This document shows positions 1-8,311 of a stretch of DNA of 64,000 bases, one piece after another. Position 1 is the stretch's first letter, and each line of letters starts with the position of its first letter. The position numbers and the translations under genes are program-made. The notes under the pieces were generated by a model. The model searched no databases. It was not told where the DNA came from and was given only the letters and a program-made list of their open reading frames with translations. The DNA comes from Rhodospirillales bacterium (GTDB lineage Bacteria; Pseudomonadota; Alphaproteobacteria; Rhodospirillales; Defluviicoccaceae): NCBI GenBank assembly GCA_016712375.1, contig JADJRE010000012.1, forward strand, positions 62,001 to 126,000, written 5' to 3'.

Positions 1-227
1 ACAGTGGCGAGCACGCGAAACCGGAAACGCCGCGACGGCGCAACCCAACTCTTTGTTCTGGCGGCGCCGCAAAGCATGAGACCATCTCCAGGTCGGGTGC
101 TGCTTTGTGACGAAAGGTGGCAGACTTACCCCCAACGAGTAAAGCCAATTCCCCTAAAAACCTCGCGTCTCCATGTTGCGCTGGCTATGATGCGAGCAGT
201 GCACGTGATAAAGAGGAGGAATGGCAA

Positions 228-1079
228 TTGCCTTTTAAGGCTAACGCCTTAGCCTTCAGTCTTCTGCTCACGCTTTGGACGGCGCCTGCGGCCGCCGAAA
301 CCACATTTGGTGACGTAGCCGTGGCAACTGCGGGACCTCCTCGCGTCATTGGCGGTCATGCACGAGGGTGTCTCGCCGGAGGCGAAGCCCTGCCGCTTGA
401 CGGAGCGGGCTACCAATTGATGCGGCCATCGCGCAATCGGTTCTGGGGACATCCGCAGCTGATCGCTTTCGTCACCCAGTTCGCGGAAAAGGCGCACGCC
501 GACGGCTGGCCAGGGCTGTTGATCGGCGATCTGGCCCAGCCCCGGGGCGGACCAATGTCGAGCGGGCACCGCTCGCATCAGACCGGACTTGACGTTGACA
601 TCTGGTTCCTCGCCGCGCCTCCGCAGCCGCTCAGCGAAAGCCAGCGCGAAGACTCGTCAGCACTTTCGATGGTTAGCGAAGGCGGCCTAACGGTCTCTCC
701 GGCTTGGACGGAGGAACACGTCCGACTGCTGCGAACCGCCGCATCTTTCCCGCAAGTGGACCGCATTTTCGTTAACCCGGTAATCAAGCGCGAGCTATGC
801 CACACGGTCGGCCAAGACCGCGCGTGGCTCGCCAAGCTCCGCCCCTGGTGGGGCCACGACGCCCATTTCCACGTCGGGCTGCACTGTCCCTCGCAAGACA
901 GCGAGTGCCTGGAACGTGTGCCACCGGTGCCAGACGGCGACGGCTGCGACGCCTCCCTGGACTGGTGGTTCTCCGCCGAGGCCCGCGAGGAGCTCCGCAA
1001 GGGCGCTGGAGCACCCCGTCCGCGGCCAACGCTCGATGAGCTGCCTTCTGCGTGCCGCGAGGTGCTTACGGGGGGCTGA
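228..1079 (+). CDS. mepA: Penicillin-insensitive murein endopeptidase MepA
   Basis: Periplasmic zinc LAS-family endopeptidase that cleaves D-Ala-meso-DAP cross-links in peptidoglycan. The family signature SGHRSHQTGLDVDIWF lies near residues 112-127 and WWGHDAHFHVGL near 206-217, together giving the His/Asp/His zinc set. The length of 283 residues suits the family. I chose the TTG at 228 because AGGAGGA (213-219) sits 8 bases upstream and the resulting N-terminus, KANALAFSLLLTLW then APAAAE, is a good signal peptide. The same frame opens further upstream, but that part has no signal character. The ATG at 221 is in another frame and stops at once. The gene stands alone on the plus strand. Assignment is confident; the non-ATG start is inferred. 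Confidence 0.9.
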   Translation: MPFKANALAFSLLLTLWTAPAAAETTFGDVAVATAGPPRVIGGHARGCLAGGEALPLDGAGYQLMRPSRNRFWGHPQLIAFVTQFAEKAHADGWPGLLIGDLAQPRGGPMSSGHRSHQTGLDVDIWFLAAPPQPLSESQREDSSALSMVSEGGLTVSPAWTEEHVRLLRTAASFPQVDRIFVNPVIKRELCHTVGQDRAWLAKLRPWWGHDAHFHVGLHCPSQDSECLERVPPVPDGDGCDASLDWWFSAEAREELRKGAGAPRPRPTLDELPSACREVLTGG

Positions 1080-1180
1080 GAGCGAAGCGCAGCCGCCTCT
1101 TCAGATCTCGCATGCCATCAACCATGATAAGACTCTCAATAGGCCGCCGCACCGCGCCGGCGGTAAACGGAGGAGCAGGA

Positions 1181-1462
1181 ATGGGTAATGAGAGGCGCTG
1201 TTGTGAGGGCGTCAGCAAAGAAGTTTGGCAGCGCATGCAGGCGCGCGGCAATCGCGAGCACGGCACGGTATTCGAGCACTCAGACGCAGCACGTGGCACC
1301 GCGACGACGCCCACCCCCGTCGGACCCGTCATAGTTGGATTTGAGTTCGAGGCGGATGCCGAGAGGATCACTTACACGATTGTACAAAAGCCGTTCTTCG
1401 CGGCCAACAGTATGATTTGGGGGGGGATTGCCGCCGCCATTGAACGTTGCCGGACCGCTTGA
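1181..1462 (+). CDS. Small hypothetical protein (93 aa)
   Basis: I do not recognise this protein. It begins at an ATG just after GGAGGAGCAGGA, a convincing ribosome binding site. The first half is polar and low in order. The second half (VGPVIVGFEFEADAERITYT, then VQKPFFAANSMIWGGI) looks like a folded beta-alpha segment. It has no signal peptide, no obvious membrane span and no cysteine motif of note. It lies between mepA and the phasin gene, 195 bases before the phasin start, so it could belong with the PHA cluster, but nothing in the sequence proves this. The strong ribosome binding site and the ordered C-terminal half are the reasons to believe it is real. Confidence 0.5.
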   Translation: MGNERRCCEGVSKEVWQRMQARGNREHGTVFEHSDAARGTATTPTPVGPVIVGFEFEADAERITYTIVQKPFFAANSMIWGGIAAAIERCRTA

Positions 1463-1657
1463 TTCTCGTCGGGCAGGCACGACCCTCGCCTGTCCGGTTG
1501 ACCAAGAATGACCGCTTTGTCTGAAAGGGGATTGCGGGGCGCCGCTAAACTCCGTACGTGTGCAGGTGCGTACGCGGTGGATGCCGCGACCGCCATCTGT
1601 GCCGCGCCCGACTGCGGACCGCCCCGGCGCGGCGTCATATCGCTGAGGGAAAACATC

Positions 1658-2131
1658 ATGGCCGACACAAAAACACCTAATTCGCCGATCGACCTGCGCA
1701 AGCTGATGGGCGATTTCGATGCCACGAAACTCATGACCGACATGCAGAATATGCTGAAGCAGTACAAACTACCGGGAGTAGATATGGAGGCGTTTGCCGC
1801 GTCGCAGAAGAAGAACATTGAGGCAGTGACCACCGCCAATCGTGCCGCGGCGGAAGGCTTGCAGGCGCTGGCAAAGCGCCAGGCAGAGGTACTGCAGGAG
1901 ACGATGCGCGAGACGTCGCAGGCAGTAGCCGAAATGAGCAAGTCGATGAACCCGTCTGATGTAATGGCGAAGCAGGCTGACCTCGTTCGCAGCGCCTTTG
2001 AAAAGGGCGTAACGACGATGCGCGAGATGGCGGACATCGTAAGCAAGTCAAACCGGGAAGCGACCGACGCGATCAATGCCCGCATCACCTCGACCCTTGA
2101 GGAGATCCGCGGCCTCGCGCTGAAGAAGTAG
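1658..2131 (+). CDS. Phasin family protein (PHA granule-associated)
   Basis: Phasins coat cytoplasmic PHA granules and control their size and number. The 157-residue product is alanine-, lysine- and glutamate-rich, almost entirely helical in character, with no cysteine. It carries the family pattern of a central segment like VTTANRAAAEGLQALAKRQA (about residues 60-80), then VLQETMRETSQAVAEM and a C-terminal helix after ATDAINARI. The ATG at 1658 follows GAGGGA (1645-1650). The frame is open about 150 bases further upstream, but that part is rich in Arg, Cys and Pro and does not resemble a phasin. The neighbours (MaoC hydratases, PhaC-like, PhaE, PhaC) support the call. Confidence 0.88.
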   Translation: MADTKTPNSPIDLRKLMGDFDATKLMTDMQNMLKQYKLPGVDMEAFAASQKKNIEAVTTANRAAAEGLQALAKRQAEVLQETMRETSQAVAEMSKSMNPSDVMAKQADLVRSAFEKGVTTMREMADIVSKSNREATDAINARITSTLEEIRGLALKK

Positions 2132-2159
2132 GCGCCTCAGCAGGGAAACGACGCGCCGA

Positions 2160-2178
2160 GCCGACCCGTCGGGTCGGC
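2160..2178 (+). terminator. Hairpin after the phasin gene, weak terminator candidate
   Basis: An 8-base perfect inverted repeat, GCCGACCC with GGGTCGGC and a 3-base loop, lies 29 bases after the phasin stop. No T-run follows, so it may be an mRNA-stabilising hairpin or a weak terminator rather than a classical Rho-independent one. Confidence 0.35.
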
Positions 2179-2307
2179 CGTCGTCGATGCCGACCCGCCT
2201 TGATCAGGGTCTGGCCAGTCTAGCACGCGTCGAACCGCCGCCACACCTCCGTAAGCGAGACCCCGGGTGAGGCGGCGAAAAACCCCAATATTCAGGGTGG
2301 GATAGCA

Positions 2308-2748
2308 ATGATCGACAAGAAACACATCGGCCGGACAACGCCACCACAGACGGTTGATGTCGAGAAAGGCCGCCTGAAGTTCTTCGCCAAGGCGATAGGC
2401 GAGACAGATCCGGTCTATACCGACGAAGCCGTCGCCGCAGCGGCAGGTTACAAGTCTCTGCCGGCGCCGCCGACCTTTGCCTTCTGCCTGGAGATGGAGA
2501 CCAACTCACTTTGGGACAACATCGCGGCGATGGGAGTGCCGGTCGGCAAGATTTTGCATGGATCGCAGTCGTTCAAATATCACGCGCCGATTTGCGCCGG
2601 TGATCGCGTCACTTTCCAGACCACGATCTCGAAGATTTACGACAAGAAGGGCGGCGCGCTCGAGTTCATCCACGAAGACACAACGGCCAAGAACCAGGAA
2701 GGCGTGCTCGTCGCTGAACTGGAGCGGGTCATCGTCGTCCGCAACTAA
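2308..2748 (+). CDS. MaoC-like dehydratase, N-terminal-type hot-dog subunit
   Basis: A 146-residue single hot-dog domain of the FAS1/HadA-like type (MaoC dehydratase N-terminal family). Visible features are the early GRTTPPQTVDVEKGRLKFFA strand and helix, YTDEAVAAAAGYKSLPAPPT, and HGSQSFKYHAPICAGD near residues 85-100. This family usually lacks its own catalytic Asp/His and works as the partner of a catalytic MaoC subunit. That is just what follows 17 bases downstream. Together the two probably form a heterodimeric (R)-specific enoyl-CoA hydratase or 3-hydroxyacyl dehydratase, like mycobacterial HadAB. In this location the pair would supply (R)-3-hydroxyacyl-CoA for PHA synthesis. Chain-length preference cannot be read from the sequence. 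Confidence 0.8.
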   Translation: MIDKKHIGRTTPPQTVDVEKGRLKFFAKAIGETDPVYTDEAVAAAAGYKSLPAPPTFAFCLEMETNSLWDNIAAMGVPVGKILHGSQSFKYHAPICAGDRVTFQTTISKIYDKKGGALEFIHEDTTAKNQEGVLVAELERVIVVRN

Positions 2749-2765
2749 AGGGAGCAGCAATCATC

Positions 2766-3185
2766 ATGGGTCAGCCGAAATTTGCCGACGTCGCCGTCGG
2801 TGATCAACCCATCCGTCTGGAAACCGACCCGATCTCTCGGACGACGCTCGCGCTTTACGGCGGCGCGTCCGGTGACCACAATCCGATGCACATCGACATT
2901 GATTACGCCAAAGCCGCCGGCGAGTCTGACGTGTTCGCCCACGGCATGCTAGCAATGGCCTACCTAGGCCGAGCCGTGACCTCTTGGGTGCCTCAGTCGG
3001 CGTTGCGCAGCTTCAATACGCGGTTCACTGCCATTACTCGCGTAGGCGAGAAGATCGTCGTCGTCGGCAAGGTCGCCGAGAAGATGGAAGCCGGCAGTGA
3101 AAAACTGGTGCGCCTCGATTTGGCGGCGACCAACGAAAAGGGCGAAAGCAAAGCTGCAGGCGAAGCCGTAGTCGCTTTGTCGTGA
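2766..3185 (+). CDS. MaoC family hydratase, (R)-specific enoyl-CoA hydratase-like catalytic subunit
   Basis: A 139-residue hot-dog protein with the hydratase-2 signature YGGASGDHNPMHIDIDYAKA near residues 34-54. This contains the catalytic Asp and His expected in PhaJ, MaoC and HadB enzymes, followed by the conserved FAHGMLAMAYLGR helix. It is 17 bases downstream of the non-catalytic partner, behind AGGGAG, so the two are very likely translated together. In a PHA cluster the expected job is stereospecific hydration of trans-2-enoyl-CoA to (R)-3-hydroxyacyl-CoA, linking beta-oxidation to polymerisation. A dehydratase role in fatty acid synthesis is the alternative. Confidence 0.85.
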   Translation: MGQPKFADVAVGDQPIRLETDPISRTTLALYGGASGDHNPMHIDIDYAKAAGESDVFAHGMLAMAYLGRAVTSWVPQSALRSFNTRFTAITRVGEKIVVVGKVAEKMEAGSEKLVRLDLAATNEKGESKAAGEAVVALS

Positions 3186-3723
3186 TCGTTGCGCCGCCGC
3201 TGGTGTACGCTAAACTGGAACAACGGCGGCGGCGTAGCCTTTGGGCGAACTGGAATTGCAGCTTCTGCATGAGATGGCTGCTATCCTGCCCCCGCGCCGA
3301 GACCGTCCGGTGCTGCCGACGATTGGCAGCACGCCGCAGCGCGACGATAAGTGGGCAGGTCCCGGTTGGTTGCTTGACCAGACTTTTTGTCAGCGCTTCT
3401 GCGACCGCGTTATCTCCTTCGGGTCATCGGTATTTGCTGCATTGCAGTAAATGCATATTGCCCCTGGAAGACGTTTAACCTATAATTTGAAGTTGAGTTC
3501 GCGGCTTTGCTTGAGTGGCACGTCAATCGCCTAGTTGGCGAGATGGCGGCGCGCTGAGAGTTGAGCCACGAGGAACGATTACGAGTTAACGGCAACTTTA
3601 ACTGCCAATGCGACTTATGCGCAATGGCGAGCGGTTGCCTGAAAACTTGCAAGCAATCGTCGCTTTACTGGGAATGTCGGTGCCAAGCATACCGAGCTCT
3701 GGGTCTGGAGGTAGATAACCGCC
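3186..3723. other. Long leader region ahead of the PhaC-like gene
   Basis: About 540 bases with no convincing long gene. It holds a GC-rich inverted repeat right after the hydratase gene (CGCCGCCG at 3192-3199 against CGGCGGCG at 3227-3234), a promoter candidate (3458-3486), and a 36-codon open frame at 3608-3718 ending just before the PhaC-like start. Other open frames here have poor composition and no ribosome binding site. Confidence 0.5.
3458..3486 (+). promoter_or_regulatory. Sigma70-type promoter candidate upstream of the PhaC-like gene
   Basis: A TTGCCC -35 box (3458-3463) and a perfect TATAAT -10 box (3481-3486) are separated by 17 bases. The surroundings are AT-rich compared with the rest of the window. 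Transcription from here would give a leader of about 230 bases before the GTG at 3724. This is sequence match only. Confidence 0.5.
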
Positions 3724-5196
3724 GTGTACGCACTCGCAAAAGAAATGCCCGAAATTGGGACGAGCATCGGGCGTTACATGATCGCCCTGATGCGGGCAAC
3801 CAATCGTGAAATGGCCGAATTTGCTGATAGCTGCCTGATCGCCGGGCAAACAGCGATGCGGGCCAGTCGCGACAATCCGCTAAGCATGTGGGAATCCGTT
3901 CAGGTCATGCAGCACAACCAGTCGCTGATGGCCAAGGGCATCATGAGCGCACAGGAGAAGATGCTCAGCTACGTCTTTGACCAGATCGAGGAAGGTACGC
4001 AGGCGCTAGTTAACACCGTCTATAACGGCGAAAGCAAAGGCGAGCGGTTGGGCGGTTTCTTGCGCCGCGAAGCTGAGGTGATGGAGTCTGTTGCCAACTT
4101 CAATGACCAGATCGAAAAGATCAAGGACGAGTTTGGCTTTCACTTCAATACATCGGACTACAAGCTGGTCCACGAGACCGCCACGTTCCAGATGTATCAA
4201 GTGCTACCGTTGAAAAAGGGCGTGAAAGTCCGCGCTGATATCCCGCCAATGCTGTTGGTTCCGCCATACATGCTGGGCGTACATATCCTCTCGTTCCTGC
4301 CGCACGAGAACAAGAGCTACGCGCACTCGTTCGCCAACGAAGGCATCCCGACCTACGTGCGGGTCGTCAAGGACATCATGAAGAACGAGGCGGTGCAGCA
4401 AACCACCCCCGACGACGACTGCATGCAGACTCTGGAATTGTGCACCAAGCTCAAGGAAATCCACGGCAAGAAGGCGGTGCTCAACGGCACGTGCCAGGGC
4501 GGCTACATCTGCTTGATGAACATCCTGTCCGGCAAGCTTACCGACGTCTGCGATACGTTGATTACGAACGTCGCACCGATCGACGGCACCTACAGTGACG
4601 CCATCAGCGGCATGCCGCAAATGCACAGCGACTTCATCACGACGCCGCTCGCCAACGGCAACAAGGTCGCCAACGGCTACATGCTGAGCCTCGGCATGCG
4701 GTTTGTCGCCATTGACCGTGAGACACCGCTGGTCAAGGTCCTCGACCAGGCGTCGATGCATCGCGCAACCGAGCTCAACCCGGGCAAGACACCGGCGGCA
4801 CTATTCCGTTGGCTGCTCAAGGAGCGGGTGCACCTTCCGCTGGAAGTGGCCAAAATGAGTTCCTGCACCTTCCAGCACCCAATCGCGGAAGACGGCACTC
4901 TGCCTGTCATGCTATTCGGCAAACCCCTAAACATCAAGGACTTAGCCAAGCTGGGCGTGAAGTGGTACCAAAACTATGCGATCAAGGACGATCTGGTGAC
5001 GCCGCCGTGCGCGACGGCTGGTAACAAGTTCCTGGATGGCACGGGCGTGGTCGAGTCGGTCGCGTTCCATGGTGGCCACGTTGCGATCCTGACCAGCCCA
5101 TACGCCAAGAGGGCGCCGGTCAACGGCGAATTCACCGACGGTACCGGGAAGAAAGTGCGTGGTCCGGTCAAGTTCATGCTCGACTTTGCCGCCTGA
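3724..5196 (+). CDS. PHA synthase-like alpha/beta hydrolase with Cys nucleophile
   Basis: A 490-residue cytoplasmic alpha/beta-hydrolase of the poly(3-hydroxyalkanoate) synthase superfamily. The lipase-box-like element is GTCQGG (about residues 258-263), so the nucleophile is Cys as in PhaC synthases, not Ser. A probable catalytic Asp lies in IKDDLVTPP (about 420) and His in FHGGHVAIL (about 446). The first 150 residues are helical and charged, unlike class I PhaC N-termini. It starts at a GTG, 12 bases after GGAGG (3707-3711); an ATG at 3745 is an alternative. A strong terminator follows directly. It is distinct from the class III PhaC downstream, so it may be a second synthase or a specialised acyltransferase. 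Its exact substrate is unknown. Confidence 0.75.
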   Translation: MYALAKEMPEIGTSIGRYMIALMRATNREMAEFADSCLIAGQTAMRASRDNPLSMWESVQVMQHNQSLMAKGIMSAQEKMLSYVFDQIEEGTQALVNTVYNGESKGERLGGFLRREAEVMESVANFNDQIEKIKDEFGFHFNTSDYKLVHETATFQMYQVLPLKKGVKVRADIPPMLLVPPYMLGVHILSFLPHENKSYAHSFANEGIPTYVRVVKDIMKNEAVQQTTPDDDCMQTLELCTKLKEIHGKKAVLNGTCQGGYICLMNILSGKLTDVCDTLITNVAPIDGTYSDAISGMPQMHSDFITTPLANGNKVANGYMLSLGMRFVAIDRETPLVKVLDQASMHRATELNPGKTPAALFRWLLKERVHLPLEVAKMSSCTFQHPIAEDGTLPVMLFGKPLNIKDLAKLGVKWYQNYAIKDDLVTPPCATAGNKFLDGTGVVESVAFHGGHVAILTSPYAKRAPVNGEFTDGTGKKVRGPVKFMLDFAA

Positions 5197-5232
5197 TCCG
5201 CCTCTCCTCCCAGCTATTCCAAAGGCGACGAA

Positions 5233-5264
5233 CAGGGCACCTCCGGGTGCCCTGTTTTTTTTTT
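5233..5264 (+). terminator. Rho-independent terminator after the PhaC-like gene
   Basis: A 9-base perfect stem, CAGGGCACC with GGTGCCCTG around a TCCG loop, is followed by ten T residues (5255-5264). It lies 36 bases beyond the stop codon and separates this gene from phaE. Confidence 0.93.
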
Positions 5265-5415
5265 AGTTTCGCTGCAGATAACGGCTATAAAGCGCGCTCG
5301 ACATCGATCGGTAACGTCAGCCGACCGTCGAAGGACTTCGAAACCAAATTCCGTACGGCCGGCACCGGGGAGCCCGCGTGCACTCGGCCATGTCCCAACT
5401 CGGAGGAGAGCACGG

Positions 5416-6504
5416 ATGGACTGGAGCGCACAAACCAACGAAATGATGAAAACCTGGGGAGAAGCGCAAAAGCGCCTCTGGTCCGGCTGGATGGACTGGG
5501 CTCAGATTGCTGGTGGCGGCGCCCAAGCCGCCCCGATGTTCGACCCCATGCAGTTCTTCCGCATGGGCGCAGATACTTGGTCGGGTTTGAAGGAAGGTCC
5601 GACGCAGCGCTTTGCCGGCAACATCTTCGGTACGCCGGAGGTGATGACTCGCAGTATGAACCTGCTGATGAAGGCGTGGCAGACGATCGCGCCGAAACTC
5701 GAGCAGGGCAAGGCATGGCAGCCGGATCTGCAGAAACTCCTGGAGCAGTGGCGCGAAGAAGTGGCGACGATGCCGCAGCGAGCCGCCACTGCGGGCGGTG
5801 ACTTCGCCCAGCTCTCAAAGTCGCTTTTCGAGCGTTGGACGCCGATGACGGCGCCGTGGCTATCGATGCTCAGCCAAGCGACGACTGGCGGTCATCCGGG
5901 AGCGGCGTTCCTGAGCGGCACGTCTGGCCTAGGTCAGCTCGCCGGATTTCAAGAGATGTTCCAGGGCCCCCTCGGCCAGCTCAGCGTCGGCGAATTGCCC
6001 CGCGCCACGGTTGCGCGTGAGAAGATGGGCAAGATGCTGAAGGTCGTTGACGCGTTGAAGGACCTGCAGGAGGCTCAGAAAGAGTATCAGAAGGGGCTCT
6101 CCGAGGGTCTTGCCGAATCGGTAGAGAAAACCATCGAGCATCTGGCGAAGCTCGCTGATAAGGGTGAGAAAGTAACGAGCCCGCGCGACCTCATGCGGAC
6201 CTGGTATTCGATCGCCGACAGGACGCTGATGCAGAAGTTCAATACAAAAGAGTTCCTCAAGGTTCAGGACAAGCTCACGGATGCGCTTATGACGCACAAG
6301 AAGGCGCAGCGCGAAGCCCTTGAGATCGTCTACAATTCGCTAGAGATTCCGACCCGCAGCGAGATCGACGAAGCATACAAGGACATCCACGATCTAAAGC
6401 GCGAAATTCGCGCACTTCGACGTGCAATGAAGGACGTGGCACCGAAGGCTGCCGGCCGCGTTAAGAAGGCGAAGGAGATCGAGGCGAGTGAAGCGGCGTC
6501 CTGA
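5416..6504 (+). CDS. phaE: Class III PHA synthase subunit PhaE
   Basis: PhaE is the non-catalytic partner that activates class III PhaC. The 362-residue product begins MDWSAQTNEMMKTWGEAQKR and has the tryptophan-rich PhaE start. It then has a long amphipathic middle and a C-terminal coiled-coil-like stretch (EIDEAYKDIHDLKREIRALR, about residues 315-335) ending in a Lys/Ala-rich tail. GGAGGAG sits 6-7 bases before the ATG. The catalytic subunit gene phaC follows after about 55 bases, the usual phaE-phaC order. Class III synthases are classic in Allochromatium and cyanobacteria and less usual in alphaproteobacteria. Confidence 0.9.
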   Translation: MDWSAQTNEMMKTWGEAQKRLWSGWMDWAQIAGGGAQAAPMFDPMQFFRMGADTWSGLKEGPTQRFAGNIFGTPEVMTRSMNLLMKAWQTIAPKLEQGKAWQPDLQKLLEQWREEVATMPQRAATAGGDFAQLSKSLFERWTPMTAPWLSMLSQATTGGHPGAAFLSGTSGLGQLAGFQEMFQGPLGQLSVGELPRATVAREKMGKMLKVVDALKDLQEAQKEYQKGLSEGLAESVEKTIEHLAKLADKGEKVTSPRDLMRTWYSIADRTLMQKFNTKEFLKVQDKLTDALMTHKKAQREALEIVYNSLEIPTRSEIDEAYKDIHDLKREIRALRRAMKDVAPKAAGRVKKAKEIEASEAAS

Positions 6505-6559
6505 GCAGGCGCGCTGATCGCCGGCCTACCCCAAGAAATCCGACGAGATGAGGACGAAA

Positions 6560-7657
6560 ATGAAGTTCCCGATTCAGTTCCGCCCCGAGGACGTGGCGCA
6601 CGAGTTCGCCGAGATGGAAACCAAGCTGTCTGCCGGCTTGACGCGGTTGACCGGCATGACGGACGAAGAGGTGGATATCGGCAGTACGCCAAAGGATGTC
6701 TTCTATGCGCGCGAGACCTTTCAAGTCTATCGGTACAAGCCGGTAGTGGACAAGGATAAGCTACACCCGGTGCCGATGCTGATTTCTACACCGCTTATCA
6801 ACGGTTACGAAGTCGCCGACCTGCAGCCCGACCGTTCGCTTGTGCGTAATTTCCTGAACGAGGGCATCGACGTCTACATGATCAACTGGGGCTACCCGAA
6901 GCGCACGGACCGCTTCAACGACATCGATGACTACGTCACCGACTTCCTCGACGACATCGTTGATCACGTCATCGATGGCTCGGGTGCCGACAAGATCAAC
7001 TTGTTCGGCATTTGCATGGGCGGAACGATGGCGACCTGCTACTCGGCCCTCCACCCGGAGAAGGTGCGTAACCTGGTGCTGACCGTTACCCCGATCGACT
7101 TCCACCAGACGAAGGTGGAAGGGCAGCCGCATGTCGGGCTGCTGTTCGAGATGGGCCGCTCGGTTAATGTTGATGCAATGGTCGACGCTTTTGGCAACGT
7201 GCCGGCAGACGTCCTCAACGTTTCCTTCCTGATGGCCTCGCCGTTCACGCTGATGTTCGGCAAGTATGCGGATACCATCGACCTCCTCGATAACAAGGAA
7301 GCGCTGTTGAACTTCCTGAGGATGGAGAAGTGGCTGTTTGGTGGCCCCGAAGTCGCCGGCGAAGCCTACCGGCAGTTTGTGAAAGAGTTCATCCAGTCGA
7401 ACAACTTGGTGTCCGGCAAGCTGAAGCTGGCGGGCCGCAAGGTCGACCTCAAGAACCTTTCGATGCCGATCCTCAACGTGTTCGCGGAGCGCGACCATCT
7501 GGTGCCCCCGAGCACGACTGCGCTCGGCAAGTACGTGGGCAACAAGGACGACTATCAGGAGCTGCCCATCAAAACGGGCCACATCGGCATCTACACCGGC
7601 GGCGCCTCGCAGAAGATCCTCGCCCCGGGCGTAGCCAAGTGGCTGAAAGAGCACTGA
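6560..7657 (+). CDS. phaC: Class III PHA synthase catalytic subunit PhaC
   Basis: Polymerises (R)-3-hydroxyacyl-CoA to PHA at the granule surface as a complex with PhaE. The 365-residue length is typical for class III. The box FGICMGG (about residues 150-156) supplies the nucleophilic Cys. Asp in FAERDHLVPP (about 312) and His in KTGHIGIYTGG (about 341) complete the triad. I favour the ATG at 6560, because GAGGA (6550-6554) sits 5 bases ahead; an ATG at 6548 in the same frame has no comparable site. Downstream is a clear terminator, so phaE-phaC form a two-gene unit. Confidence 0.93.
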   Translation: MKFPIQFRPEDVAHEFAEMETKLSAGLTRLTGMTDEEVDIGSTPKDVFYARETFQVYRYKPVVDKDKLHPVPMLISTPLINGYEVADLQPDRSLVRNFLNEGIDVYMINWGYPKRTDRFNDIDDYVTDFLDDIVDHVIDGSGADKINLFGICMGGTMATCYSALHPEKVRNLVLTVTPIDFHQTKVEGQPHVGLLFEMGRSVNVDAMVDAFGNVPADVLNVSFLMASPFTLMFGKYADTIDLLDNKEALLNFLRMEKWLFGGPEVAGEAYRQFVKEFIQSNNLVSGKLKLAGRKVDLKNLSMPILNVFAERDHLVPPSTTALGKYVGNKDDYQELPIKTGHIGIYTGGASQKILAPGVAKWLKEH

Positions 7658-7689
7658 CCTCAAGCGGCGATCACGACTTCGATAACGGA

Positions 7690-7720
7690 GGCGCGTGCCG
7701 ATGAGGCACGCGCCTTTTTT
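7690..7720 (+). terminator. Rho-independent terminator after phaC
   Basis: A 10-base perfect stem, GGCGCGTGCC with GGCACGCGCC and loop GATGA, followed by six T residues. It is 32 bases past the phaC stop and closes the PHA cluster. Confidence 0.93.
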
Positions 7721-7807
7721 CGTAGCAGCAATAGCCGGCCCCTCCCCTCCCCGCAGCCGCGCCCAATCAGTCGAAACTTTGTCGCCGACAACACCGGTCT
7801 CGATGCA

Positions 7808-7835
7808 TTGACAGCAGAGTCCCGTCGGTTATGAT
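7808..7835 (+). promoter_or_regulatory. Promoter candidate for rplU-rpmA-obg
   Basis: A perfect TTGACA -35 box (7808-7813), a 16-base spacer and a TATGAT -10 box (7830-7835) lie 60 bases upstream of rplU. This is one of the best consensus matches in the window and fits the strong expression expected for ribosomal protein genes. Confidence 0.7.
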
Positions 7836-7895
7836 GCGCGTCTTCCGGCCGCGCAGCGCGCCGGAGATTGGATTTATTTTTCCGCGTGGTTGGTA

Positions 7896-8306
7896 ATGTT
7901 CGCAGTGATCCGCAGCGGCGGTAAGCAGCATCGCGTGGCTGAAAACGACCGCATCGTCGTCGAGCGGCTTGGCGCTGAGCCGGGTGACTTGATTAGCTTC
8001 GATGACATCCTGATGCTTTCCAGAGATGAGGGTACGCCACTGATCGGGCCATCGGTGCCTGATGAAGCGCGCGTTTTTGGCCGGGTGTTGGCGCAGACGC
8101 GCGGCCCGAAGCTGATCATTTTCAAGAAGAAGCGGCGCAAGAATCACCGTCGCACGCGTGGCCATCGCCAGAACCTCACTGAGGTCCAGATCGCAGCAAT
8201 CAGCGTCGACGGCACCGCGCCGGCGGCAGCCGCGGCTGAACCCGCGCCGGAGGCCCCGGCAGTGACCCCGGCGACGGCGGTTCTCGAGCCGACTTTGCAG
8301 GAGTAG
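7896..8306 (+). CDS. rplU: 50S ribosomal protein L21
   Basis: Binds 23S rRNA in the large subunit. It begins MFAVIRSGGKQHRV, the L21 signature. KKKRRKNHRRTRGHRQ near residues 75-91 is the conserved basic segment that marks the C-terminal part of the core. An Ala/Pro-rich tail of about 35 residues follows, a common alphaproteobacterial extension. The ATG at 7896 gives the family N-terminus; a TTG two codons earlier is less likely. rpmA follows at once. Confidence 0.96.
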   Translation: MFAVIRSGGKQHRVAENDRIVVERLGAEPGDLISFDDILMLSRDEGTPLIGPSVPDEARVFGRVLAQTRGPKLIIFKKKRRKNHRRTRGHRQNLTEVQIAAISVDGTAPAAAAAEPAPEAPAVTPATAVLEPTLQE

Positions 8307-8311
8307 CGGCG

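Noticed and set aside
4..252. An 82-codon frame at the window start
   Set aside because: Arg-rich, no ribosome binding site and no family; treated as non-coding upstream sequence of mepA.
3182..3478. A 98-codon frame after the MaoC gene
   Set aside because: Arg/Cys-rich, overlaps the previous stop and contains the GC inverted repeat; no support as a gene.
6761..7663. A 300-codon minus-strand frame opposite phaC
   Set aside because: Composition is that of a codon-mirrored shadow (Val/Asp/His/Arg rich) and phaC is certain.
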